Below are positions 21,300 through 32,724 of a stretch of 64,000 bases of DNA, piece after piece. The notes beneath the pieces were generated by a model, which was not told the origin of the DNA, did no database searches, and saw nothing but the letters and a program-made list of their open reading frames with translations. A program made the translations under genes and the position numbers. Source of the DNA: Uloborus plumipes (lineage: Eukaryota; Arthropoda; Arachnida; Araneae; Uloboridae); the NCBI GenBank assembly GCA_038373865.1, contig JAXGGA010001615.1, positions 1 to 64,000 of the forward strand, in the 5' to 3' direction. The number at the start of each line of letters is the position of its first letter. The first letter of the stretch is position 1.

Positions 21300-22376
21300 A
21301 GGGGGAGGGTACATAAGAGTGGGCCGAAAATGACTTTTTTTTTATTTCGGTGATGGGTATTGTGGAAAAGGTACCATTGGGTGAGCTAAGTGCAAAAAAA
21401 AATAATAATAATAACAATAAATAAATAAATAAATAAAAATAGAAAAAAAAATTGAGGTCTGTGGCATAATTTCTTCCTTTTCCTCAAATGAGTAGAAGTT
21501 TTGTCAATTTCCTGTTTTTTCTCACGGTTTTTAATACATTTTGTCGAAACGTTAGACAAACCTCAAAATTTTTTTTAGTGAGTTTTATGCCCCCAACGTC
21601 ACCTTTTCCACCTTACTAGATATCTAAATTAAAAAAATTAAAATCTTTTTAATAATTTGCTAAAAATCCTAAAGAATTGCATTTTTTCCAAAGATATTTT
21701 GTGTACTGGTTACAAACAGTGTTTAATGGACAGGAAAAATAATAAAAGAATATTATGTAAAAAACAATTGTTTTATTAAGGAAAGAAAAATCGTCCCTTA
21801 AAAGTTACGATAGACCCCAGAGGGTACATACTTTTTTTACTAAATTTTTTTTCTATCTACGATATAATATTTAAAAAGACATTTTATAAGAATAAATAAA
21901 ATCAGCAATTAACATAAACTGGCCAGCTGGGAATAACTTTGAAAACTCAGCTTTTTTCTTGAGATTGTAAGCGATGTCATTTTTGATAAAGATCACATTA
22001 AAACTGCTACAGAACACACTTTACAATGGTTATGTGCTGCAATCTATTAATAACGAATTGAAGCAATACCAAAGTACTAATTGAACACTATTGTTTGGTT
22101 GAAATGCTCATTTTGGGGAAAATCAGACCCCCTTTTGGACCGTCCCTAAAAAGGCACGCTAGACATTAATGGGTTAAAGCAATTGCGGCAGATCAAGAAA
22201 TTAACCAAAAAATTTCAAATTTTATTCTGTGCTCTTTGCTCCTCCACTGATACCTTTTCCGCAATACCCGTCATCAAAATAAGAAAGTTATTTTGGGCCT
22301 ACCCAATTGTGCAGAGGGGGAGATACACAGTAGGGTGGGCCAAAAATGACTTTTTTTTCTTGTATGTGACTCGTAC
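21300..22376. mobile_element. AGGGTGGGCC TIR element, disrupted
   Basis: AGAGTGGGCCGAAAATGACT at 21,317 continues through TGATGGGTATTGTGGAAAAG. Its inverse lies at 22,239-22,305 (GGCCCAAAATAACTTTC... on the minus strand). A further direct partial copy of the end, ACAGTAGGGTGGGCCAAAAA, follows at about 22,327-22,376. A piggyBac-type MITE (21,672-22,177) sits inside. The ends suit a pogo-like MITE. Boundaries are approximate. Confidence 0.6.
21672..22177 (-). mobile_element. piggyBac-type MITE, copy 1
   Basis: Inverted copy of 23,924-24,440. The intact right end reads CATTAATGGGTTAA, giving the TTAA target and CCC-start expected of piggyBac TIRs. Internal landmarks shared with copy 2 include GGGGTCTATCGTAACTTTTA (other strand) and GGTTATGTGCTGCAATCT. 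The left terminus is worn (GAATTGCATTTTTT). Confidence 0.8.
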
Positions 22377-22390
22377 ATGATATAATGATT

Positions 22391-23812
22391 CGTATAGGAA
22401 AACGGGGTGAATCGGCACACTTTTCAGCTTTGATTGTAAAAAAGTAGTCAAAAGATTTTTTTTAATTTGATTTTTTGGGTAAAAACTTCTGTCTTGATTT
22501 GTTTTTGATATTTCAATCAAAGACAAAACATGTTGAACAGTTATTATTTAGATATGTATTTAATAATTGAAAGGTGTTCGATTCACCCCGCTGATAAGAG
22601 TCAATCTTAACACATGCTAAAAATTTTCTTTTTTTTCAATTTAACCTATGATAGGTCTCACAAATATTAGTAATATTGATGGGGGAGAATAAGAACAAAT
22701 AGTTACTGTCAAATAAAATGTTATTTCCTATACCAGTAAACTTTTATGATTTATCAAAATTCAATATAATTTTGAATTTATGAAAAGTTAAAATTAATCT
22801 TAAGAAGTGCTTTTGAATTGAAATACAAAGATTTAACATAATTTGAAGTCATTCATGTCGTCAATAAATACGTACTTCTTCTTAAAACTAGTTGTGGCTT
22901 TGCTTAAGTCTTTTCATAACGTCTTCTAGGATGAACGCTGCCTTTTCTTTAGTTTCTTAAAATCTCTAGGTATCGGGGATCGTCTTGCAAAATTTTCCTT
23001 CTTATTCATTGTCCTCTCTCATTCACGCTGGAATTTTGCTACATAATGTCTGTATGACTTTCCCCCATGTACTTTAAGTGAAAAGATTTCTCCTCGAGCA
23101 AAAATCTTTTTTAATCTGCACCTTTTTGTCATTCAAAGATCTACTTGCTCACGAGAAAGAGTAAACAATAGTAAATCCTTGTAATTGTCTTGACTAGAAG
23201 GATTGAGGTTAGAATCTTGATTTTTCAAACAGTTTCCTTGAAATAAGTTTGAACTGGAGCAGCAGAACAAAATGTTCTGATTCACCCCACAAATCCCTAT
23301 CCTATGACACTATGAAGACATTTTCAGTTTCATACTGCATTTAAAATATATTGTTTCTTCTAATGTGGTACTCTGTTGCTCCGATATATATTCATAATAA
23401 AATAGTACTTCTAATGGAAATCCAAAGCAACCAGCAGGAATAGTTGGAAGCATCAGTTGGAAAAGACCTATATCCAGCAGTGGATTGTCGACGGTTGCTG
23501 ATGATGATGATGATGATGAAACTACTGTTCTTAGGTTTGAAATATAAAGGTATCTGTACTTACATACAGACACAAGTTTTGCAGACGATGAAAACTTGAT
23601 GTTTATTAGCGTCCCGAGTGCATTCTTGAAGAGAAGCCAATAGTGCAGCCAGAATGACAAAAATTTATTTTCCTACTTCTTATGACATTACCTTTCTAAA
23701 AGGAATTTAACTGCCAAAAGTTCCCGGCGGTATATTTATGAAGAATTTCTTTGTAAGATCAGAAAGTTTTGTTCCGAATCACCCAGCTGTTCCTATACAA
23801 CCTGTTTTACGG
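22391..23812 (-). mobile_element. Pogo-like element P, copy 2 (1.42 kb)
   Basis: Collinear with 14,672-15,961, including the left CGGGGTGAATCGGCACAC and right GTTCCGAATCACCCAGCTG regions. More diverged, with many small indels. A LINE/SINE-like tail (23,415-23,521) is inserted near its right end, accounting for the extra length. The transposase remnant region (about 22,880-23,110) is broken by stops. Confidence 0.8.
23415..23521 (+). mobile_element. Retroelement 3' tail with (GAT)n
   Basis: The stretch absent from copy 1 of element P includes AAGACCTATATCCAGCAGTG, then GATTGTCGACGGTTGCTGAT, ending in seven GAT units. 'CCAGCAGTGGA...GCTGATGATGATG' is the standard 3' end of several arthropod non-LTR retrotransposons and their SINEs. 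It is a 5'-truncated copy inserted after element P arrived. Confidence 0.7.
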
Positions 23813-23923
23813 AACGTAAGTCCTCAATAAAGAAAATTAAATTCTGTAGAACTTGTTTCTCGGTCAGCACAGTGTCACCGCAGAGAAAACAACCCGTTCT
23901 CGCACCCATATGTAAAAATTTTC

Positions 23924-24440
23924 TTAACCCATTAATGTCTAGCGTCCAATTTTAGGGACGGTCCAAAAAAGGGTCTGAATTTCCCCAAAACGAACATTTC
24001 AACCAAATAATAGTGTTCAATTAGTACCTTGGTATTGTCTCAATTTGTTATTAACAGATTGCAGCACATAACCATTGTAAAGTGTGTTCTGTAGCAGTTT
24101 TAATATGATCTTTATCAAAAATGACATCGTTCACAATCTCAAGAGAAAAAGCTGAGTTTTCAAAGTTATTTCCAGCTTCCCAGTTTATGTTAATTGCTGA
24201 TTTTATTTCTAATAAAATGTCTTTTTAAATATTGTATCGTAGGCAGAAAAAAAATTTAGTAAAAAAAGTATGTACCCTCTGGGGTCTATCGTAACTTTTA
24301 AGGGACGATGTTTCTTTCCTTAATAAAAAAAATATTTTTTACATAATATTTTTTTAATTATTTTTCCTGTCCATTAAGCACTGTTTGTAACCAGTATACA
24401 AAATATCTTTGGAAAAAAATGTCAGGCATTAATGGGTTAA
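23924..24440 (+). mobile_element. piggyBac-type MITE, copy 2, with TTAA duplication
   Basis: 517 bp from TTAACCCATTAATGTCTAGC to GGCATTAATGGGTTAA. TTAA is at both edges (23,924-23,927 and 24,437-24,440) and the CCC-start TIR is the piggyBac signature. Interior shared with 21,672-22,177 in reverse. No coding capacity. Confidence 0.9.
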
Positions 24441-24450
24441 AATAAAAATA

Positions 24451-24610
24451 CAGTAACACCTCCCCGGCCAATTTTTCGTGGGAAGGATTTTTTGCCCCAT
24501 GAACCTAATGTTAAAATTACCACTAGCTGCTGTCATCCGACCCCTATGAATAGCCGCCGAATGGGCTCATCATTTCAATTTTTCAGAAAAATCTGTTCGC
24601 TTCCTGTTTC
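24451..24610 (+). mobile_element. Truncated Tigger-like MITE, sibling of 10,144
   Basis: CAGTAACACCTCCCCGGCCA and the following GGATTTTTTGCCCCATGAAC and GGGCTCATCATTTCAATTTT match the left 170 bp of the element at 10,144. The right end is not found. Confidence 0.7.
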
Positions 24611-26492
24611 TAATCTTCAGCCTTTGGGATATTTTTCTGTTTTTTTCGGAAACAGAAAAAGTTCTTTCAGAATTTCTGCACATGAATACTTATTTATTTA
24701 TTTATTTTTTACAGTGAAGCGTCAGAGGTCCCGTTATAAAAAATGAATAAAAAATAAAGAAACTTCAGTTTTTGGACTGAAGTAGTTAGTTCTTTACACC
24801 AATTACTTACGTTATTTGTTTCACTATATTTTATTTTAAATATTATTCCTCCTAAATGTCTATAAAAAGTTTTGATTAACGTTTTCTTCTTACAACTGGT
24901 GTGATTATTTATTACAATATTTTAAATCTCTCTCACTGTATTGCAGTTTATTGCAGTGATTTTAATGACGATCCTTTTATTCGAAACATAAGAAATATAA
25001 ATATATGTGCAGCTTCTATGAAGCTATCATTGTAATTTATTTAATCATGTTTTTTTTAACTAAAGCGTTCCATGGGCTTGCAAAATAGGCAAAATATACT
25101 TTTTTCCACTAAAAATATGTTCAAAGCACGTTTCGGCAGTTCTATACAAGTAGTTTAATAATACAGAATCTCGATGTTTCTAAATATTTTAAGATTGCAT
25201 TTGATTAAAACAGAAAACAAACGAATACATTTTTTTTTTCACTTTTATTATATTTATTCATATTTATTGTATATTCAATTATTTTTAAGACTGGGAAGGT
25301 TTTATTCATTTATTTATTTATTAATTAATTATTATTATTTTTTAAATTCTTGCATCATTAAACTGAAATTGGCAGTACAATTACTCAAAACACTGATGGC
25401 TGCCTGGGGGGGGGGGGGGATATATCAGTAATAAATGATGATTTTGAATTTCAGCAAGAGTTCTGTTGAATCACAAAAAGGTTTCTTGAGGAATATAATT
25501 GCATTCTAACCATCTTACATGGATACATATTCCTGAAATTCCTGTCGTTCTATCGAAAATCACGGATAAATTAAAAGGTATTTTGAATTTGACTTTTTCA
25601 ATGTGAATAAACTTATTTATCACAGAAGTATTTGTAAAATTTCATTTTAAATACGCAGATAAGTAAACAGTTTTCTTTTTCTCTTTGAAGATTTTGAAGC
25701 TCCCTAGAATTTGGGTTATGTTCACTCCTACATTCCAAACCTTATGTAGCTCCAAGAAATTTCTGTCAACATTGCCGTAGATTATAATGGCTATTCTTTG
25801 CCTTGCTAAAACGCTGGTCATTTAGGGGGTCAGGGGTCAACTCCCCTCTCTCTTGTTTTGGGAAAAATGTACTATTTGCACGTAAGTGGTGGGTGGTTCT
25901 TGCTGTGTTTTGATTGAATTTACATTGAGTGTAATAATTTAGAATGGTGGATCTGCTTGCGATCAATTCTTTGCTCATCAGCTTTCATTGTAGCCAGTTG
26001 CTTTTCTTTCGAGTGATTTTTACGACTGTTCAGTATTATTTTTCGAGGTTTACTTTGCATCAATTACATTATTGCTCAAAAATTTCGCAAAAACACTTCA
26101 CATAATAAATTATATGTTATGTAATTGTGCAATATAGTATTTTTCGAAACTAAAATATTAATAAGTTTAACCAAAATAATGGATTTCATCTTCCCAAACC
26201 CAAATTGTTGTGGGGGTCCAATCGTCAATTATTGAAGGATTCAGAATCCTCGCACCCTTGATGCAAAATCCTAGACGCATAACTTAATATATTTTGTACA
26301 CTTTACAGTCAATACTTTGTATTTATTTATTTATTTTGAGGTGGCGACCGCGTAAGAAGATTTTTAATCGCGTTTTTCATTTATTTTCTTTTTTTCTTTC
26401 CTTTTCCATATTTAGTTACTCTGTGGCAGGTGTTAATCACAAACTTTGCCCTACACTAGTTGTCCTCTTGAACAAATATAACCGAAGGTAAA
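24611..26492. other. Unassigned AT-rich spacer
   Basis: No gene supported. A G-run of about 12 at 25,406-25,419 and short (TTTA)n runs near 24,690, 25,310 and 26,320. Confidence 0.35.
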
Positions 26493-26898
26493 CAATGTAA
26501 AAAATGTTGTTTTTACAGTATAATACAGCTGATTTTATGGTAATAAACTATAAAAATTGCTAATTTTACAGTAATAAACTGCAAAATTGCTACTTTTACG
26601 GTAGTAAACTGTAAAAGTGCTAATTTTACAGTAATAAACTGTAAAGTTGCTAATTTAATAGTTTATTACCGTGCATTTTACAATTTTAAACTGGAACCTC
26701 TGCTGCCAGTATTACACTGCTGTTTTTACAGTATAATACAGCTAAATTTTACGGCAATAAACTAAAATTTCTAACTTTACAGCAAGAAACTGTAAAATTG
26801 CTAGTTTTACAGTTTATTACTATGTATTTTACAGTTTTAAATTTGAACCTCTGGTGCCAGTATTACACTGTAATAACAACAGCTCATTTTTTCCAGTG
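26493..26898. mobile_element. ACTGTAAA-family MITE, copy 3
   Basis: Full-length. Starts CAATGTAAAAAATGTTG, has two CTCTG(C/G)TGCCAGTATTACAC blocks, and ends TTTTTTCCAGTG. Confidence 0.85.
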
Positions 26899-26924
26899 AA
26901 TGAATTCGATCTCTGTCAGAACAC

Positions 26925-27120
26925 TCAATTTGTACACGACCCCTCATTCCGGCACTAAACGAATGCGCTCGTAAATGTAAATGCGAATGGACGCCGGTGA
27001 TAGCATTTCCCGAAACGCACCAAAAATTCAAAAACGAGACGCGCTACGTTACAAATTAGGTTTAGCTCGTAGGAGACGCGCCCAATTGCTTTTAAAACAC
27101 GACAAATTGCAGCCCTCCAT
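26925..27120. other. GC-richer island, unassigned
   Basis: Non-repetitive, with CpG sites (ATGGACGCCGGTGATAGC, CGAGACGCGCTACG, AGGAGACGCGCCC). A plus-strand frame opens at 26,981 and reads a basic peptide, but it runs into CT/GA-rich simple sequence by 27,200. Candidate conserved regulatory DNA or exon fragment, weak. Confidence 0.25.
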
Positions 27121-28884
27121 AAAAATATATCTATATCTCTCTACATCTAAATCCATCTATTCACCGCCGCACTTTCTCTTTTGGCCCGAAGCGAGAATAG
27201 AGAGAATAGATAGGACGAGAGAGAGAGAAAAAAAAATCCATATATCTCCTCAATTCTGATTGTAAATTACCTTTTGAATAGCGCTTTGATAGGTTTCAAT
27301 GTGTTAGAGCCATAGCCCCCGGGGATTCCAGGATAGTGATATATTCTTTACCTCTGGGGCAAACCGTGGCCACATAACCTCGTTACTAAACCGAGGTGAG
27401 GTGCAACCACCAGATTGAGGAGTTGTCGCCTAACGTCACAACCTCTAGACGCGGAAGAGGTTATTGTTATGCAAATGATGAAGTCGATTTCTGGTAGGCA
27501 GCGTTTCTTTCTTTTTTTCTTTCTATCCCCCTCTTGTATCTTTTTTAAGGTATGTAAAAAAGAGGAGGGAAAAAATAAGATTCTTTATCTTCGGGGCTTA
27601 TGAAACATCTCTTTTTCGCCGCCTGTCTTAAAAGTAATTCCCTTGGTTTTTGATATTTTTTATGCTGTGGAAAATCATATTTAAAAATATATCCGCGGTA
27701 TCATTCGTTTGATTTGCATATATATTGATGCATGCCACTTTACTAAATACGATATGAAAGGTTCTTTTCGCAATTCTTTAATATGCTAGAATTGTATATT
27801 TTTATTTATGCATTTGAGTGAAGAAAAATTATTAATGTTTTTCACCTAGTAAACTTTCTCAATACATATAAGTTATAGATTTTTGAAGTAAAGTTTGAGC
27901 TTCTCGACCATGCATTTGTTTATTTTTTAAAAAACTGATCGGTGTATCTTAAATTTTAACGTACGATAACTATTCTGTTGGATTTTTTAAACTTTTAAAA
28001 CATTCGTTTCGTTTATAATTGTTTGTTGTACTTGCTCCTGAAAAATACTTGATTTTTTTCATCTTTAAGTTTCATACTAATTTATCAAAACTTTTATCTG
28101 TCTTCTATTCGTTTCAGGGTTTTGAATATACGCATTCTCAATCGTTTTCGTCGCTTGTTTATTCATTTATTACTTGAATTTATTAAAATTTTACTTTGCT
28201 TCCATGTGCAGTATATTTCGATTAACCAAAAAAATCGTGTTATATTTAACACATTGTCACAAATAATTTTTGAGCATCGCATGTGCATGTATAATTTTTG
28301 ATTTTTTTTTCTCAGATGCAACCTTGTATAGACTTAAAAATATACTTCCTGCCCCCCTCCCCCCCCCCCAAAAAAGTTCTTTGTCAAGAACTTTTTCCAT
28401 CAAAGTTTGTTTTGAGTGAATTCGACCTTCTCAATTCGAGATCAGCATATATGTCTTAAATTTCCTCGTAGACTATAAAGTTACGTTTTATTGAACTGTT
28501 CATTTTGAATGTTCTTTTATTAACATATTCTTCTTCAAAACCTCTTTTTAACACAGTTTGTTTCAAGAGAATGAGTCATTAAGTTCAGGATCTGCATTTG
28601 TCTTAAATTTCCCCGCAGGCATTAGTGTTATTATTACTATTCTTTTAATATTCAAAATTGCACCGAAAGTTTTTCAAATCGAGAAGTAAAATATGGGAAT
28701 AAGGTGTCCTCGTCGAGATCTTCCCAAAACCAAAAATAAAGCTCTTTTGAATTTTACTATCGACTTACAAGCTATTATGGGGGAACAGACAGACCGATAT
28801 AGTGCCACATTTTCCTCATCTCAAAACCCTATCTCTAAATGTATTTTTTTATTTTATTTATTCAATTATTGCATTAATTTTTTA
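27121..28884. other. Unassigned spacer
   Basis: Includes GA-rich sequence (27,195-27,240), a GC-moderate patch at 27,300-27,470 (GCCCCCGGGGATTCC, CCTCTAGACGCGG) and C-runs near 28,360. No gene supported. Confidence 0.3.
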
Positions 28885-29163
<279 letters not shown>

Positions 29164-29878
29164 AAGGGAATTTTGATAATTATCGATGTAAAATTTAGCA
29201 GATAAATTCTAAGGTATTTCGTCAAATTATCTAACTCAAATTGCGCAATTCAAATGTCCTTTAAAACTCAATTCCTGATGTTTTATACTACTTTCTCCTA
29301 CAGACTTTATTCTAAAGCTGAAAATAGTACAAAATCAAAAAAAGGATGCACTCCTATTCCACTTTTCACCTGTTCATCTTCACCTATTCCGCCCTCAGAA
29401 AATAGGAGAAAAGGAAAAACAATTCTCCCCCGCTTTTTTGATACATTCTCTCCTCCTCTACTAAAACAGCCTCTATATGTGCGCATTTCTATTGATTTAT
29501 AAGGTACTTGTATTGAAGTCCATATCCAGAAAGGAGACGAAAAATGCCATTTTGTCACTACCAGCATTTTGAGTTGCTTTGTGAGAACTCAAAGTATTTG
29601 GAACTTTTTTATGTTCTTTTCATACACTTCCCTTTCCCCGGGAATTGATCCGAGAATCCATATCAAGAATAGGATCTACTTGAATTTATTAAATCCGTTC
29701 CTTCCCGTGCTTTTAAGGGCTAATGCTTGAAGAGTTAAGGCATTCTGTTTTAATAAAATGTTCTTATTTCCGAATTTATTTAACGTTTCCTGAATTCAAG
29801 TGCTTTTTTTTTCTTCTTCCATCCAAATCAAGTGAATTAAATCATTTGCTTTATACGTTTCAGGATATGGATATAATA
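29164..29878. other. Unassigned spacer
   Basis: Pyrimidine-rich sequence at 29,340-29,480 (for example CTTTTTTGATACATTCTCTC). A similar TTTTTTGATACATTG occurs at 39,298. No gene supported. Confidence 0.3.
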
Positions 29879-30440
29879 CAGTGAACTCTCATTTATACGC
29901 CGCCTCATTTATGCGCCTTTTTCACTTATACGATGATTTTGAATAGTCCCAGTACATTCCATAGCAAAATAATGATAGTATCGTTCGTTTATGCGTCGCT
30001 CTAAAGGTAAATATTTCACTTATGCGCCGAATTTTTCCTAAAATATATGAAAATTTATTTATTTAAAAAAAAAAAAAAAAGCATTTTTCTTTGCTTTCCT
30101 CTTTAATCTTTCGCCTTTATTGCTCATGGAAGGCATTTTTTCGGCATGAACTACAGTTTGGAGAGGGACAAATATCTATTATGCATTGTTTTAAAGGGAA
30201 CAGTTTGTAGTTAAGTATGCTACAACTTGTGTTTTCTCTTAATCATTATAGTTACGTTGCAGTAATTGCCAAATTGTAGTAATATGTCTCTTTTCTATAG
30301 AAACATTCCTATTCACTCTTTCATTAGAACTTATGTTGAGTTTTAGTCCTTTAACTAGGCTTGTTCACTTATACGTCTCTCTCACTTATACGCCTTTTTC
30401 TGTTGGTCCCTAGGGCAGGCGCATAAGTGAGAGTTCACTG
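29879..30440. mobile_element. CAGTGAAC MITE, copy 2
   Basis: Collinear with 16,015-16,567. Left end CAGTGAACTCTCATTTATAC preceded by TA. The right end inverts to CAGTGAACTCTCACTTATGC. Differs by an A-run near 30,065. Confidence 0.9.
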
Positions 30441-30696
30441 ATGTATTCATCTTATTACTTCGTTGCTGAAGTTAGAGACGCTAATAAAGCTAGTGAGGTA
30501 GAGAGATTTATAAGGTTGATTCTTTACAGATGTCTTTACAAGCTAAAGTTCACATTTTTTTGTTTTTCGAAAGTTTTGAAATTTTTTTTACAAATATTGA
30601 GAGCATTATTTGCTGTAACTGCTGATTCATTCATCGTTCCACTCTAAAATAGTTTCATTATCGTCAAAAAATTAATTCGTCAAAAAATATATAGGT

Positions 30697-32340
30697 ACTA
30701 GCTGCCAGGGCAGCTAGATTAGCTTCCTGCGGCATGCTGATGCATAACGTCTCCCCTCTCTAACTTTTACCTCATTCTGAAGTTATATTATTTGATATAA
30801 TTTAATGTTCATTCGATTTCAAGACATACCACGCACGTGGCCCGGCGTTGCACGGGCACTTCGTGCCCTGAAAGTAGTGAGAAAAAAATTTAAAGAAAGT
30901 ACTCCCCGCCAAGGCGGCTCGCTTACAGGCGCTTCACGCCTTTACTTTTTTCTTATATATAAAAAAAATCATTCGAATTATTGAGATGCTTCACGCCTTC
31001 AAGATGGTGAGGAAAGTTTCAGTAAGTTCAGCTCGCTCAAAGGAAAAAAGCAGACATAGATACTCAGTTTTTAATATAAGTAGATGGCTCTTCAACAAAT
31101 AAATGTTTCAAAATATTACCAGTAGCTAGCGATAAAAATTCTACGTAAGTGGCCCGCTTATGAGTTTCGTGTTTGATTTAGTTAAGCCTTCATTCAAAAT
31201 TCTCATTATCATTGTTATTATACTGTTTCATAGCAACGACGGTTTGCAAGAATGGATTTCATATTTAATCATTTATTAGGCTTAATCGCTTCAAACTTGA
31301 CTACTTATTAATTGATATCTTCGCTAATTAAAATCGTATATTTATATCAATTGAAACTAATAAAGCCTGAAAAATTACCTATCTATCGGTACCTGGTTCG
31401 ACTTTCAGGTCATTGGCGTTCAGGAGAAAGAAGCGTGACATAGAAAGATAGTTAGAAAGATAGAAAGAAAGATAGTTAGAAAGATACTCAGTTTTTAATA
31501 TAAGTAGACTAGCTGCCAGGGCAGCTAGATTAGCTTCCTGCGGCATGTTGATGCATAACATCCCCCCTCTCTAACTTTTACCTCATTCTGAATTTATATT
31601 ATTTGATATAATTTAATGTTCATTCGATTTCAAGACATACCACGCACGTGGCCCGGCGTTGCCCCGGGCTGCCCTGAAAGAAGTGAGAAAAAAATTTAAA
31701 GAAACTACTCCCCGCCAAGGCGGCTCGCTTACAGGCGCTTCACGCCTTTACTTTTTTCCTATAAAAAAAAAATCATTCGAATTATTGAGATGCTTCGCGC
31801 CTTCAAGATGGTGAGGAAAGTTTCAGTAAGTTCAGCTCGCTCAAAGGAGAAAAAGCAGACATTGATGCTCAGTTTTTAATATAAGTAGATGGCTCTTCAA
31901 CAAATGAATGTTTCAAAATATTACAAGTAGCTAGCGATAAAAATACTATGTAAGTCGCCCGCTTATGAGTTTCGTGTTTGATTTAGTTAAGCCTTCATTC
32001 AAAATTCGCATTATCATTTTTATTACTGTTTCATGGCACCCACGTTTTGCAATGCAACAATGGCTTTCATATTTAATCATTTATTAGGCTTAATCGCTTT
32101 AAATTTGACTACTTATTAATTGATATCTTCGCTAATTAAAATCGTATAATTATATGAATTGAAACTAATGAAGCTTGAAAAATTACCTATCTATCGGTAC
32201 CTGGCTCGACTTTCAGTTCATTGGCGTTCAGGAGAAAGAAGCGTGACATAGAAAGATAGTTAGAAAGAAAGATAGTTAGAAAGAAAGATAGTTAGAAAGA
32301 AAGATAGTTAGAAAGATACTCAGTTTTTAATATAAGTAGA
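30697..32340 (+). repeat. Direct tandem duplication of an 0.8-kb mobile unit
   Basis: Unit 1 is 30,697-31,507 and unit 2 is 31,508-32,340. Both begin with the palindrome CTAGCTGCCAGGGCAGCTAG and then TAGCTTCCTGCGGCATG. Both contain the GGCCCGGCGTTGC core and CGCCAAGGCGGCTCGCTTAC, and end with GATACTCAGTTTTTAATATA after a variable GAAAGATAGTTA microsatellite. The end motif also occurs inside each unit (31,065; 31,868). 'ACTAGCTG...CCCGGC' starts are widespread in invertebrate genomes. The class is unresolved; Penelope-like or other retroelement tandem integration is one explanation. Confidence 0.85.
31441..31490. repeat. GAAAGATAGTTA microsatellite, unit 1
   Basis: Short imperfect array. The matching array in unit 2 (32,252-32,320) is expanded, showing post-duplication change. 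Confidence 0.75.
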
Positions 32341-32724
32341 TTTTTTCAAAAACATTTTTAATATATATTTTTTTTAATTTTTAAATTTTAAAAGTTTGAA
32401 ATTTATTTTTGAAGAAAAGCCTTCAGGGAACAAATCAAACTGTTCCCGTCCCTTTAACGTAGCTATTACGCAGTTTTATATAGCTCTAATAGAACTTTGA
32501 GTTATAGCATTTTAGAGTACTGCTGACAAGTAAATTGCTTTTTTAACAAAAAAAGAAAAAAAGAAAGAAAGAAAAAAACTCATCAATTTGTACTCATCAA
32601 TTATGAATGACAGATTTAAGAAGAAACAAAATGTACGGATAAATTTAAAATGTTAAAGAACAAAAGTGTCATGAAAATATTAGATGGTATAGTCGATTAA
32701 AAAAAATATGTTTATAAGATTGTT

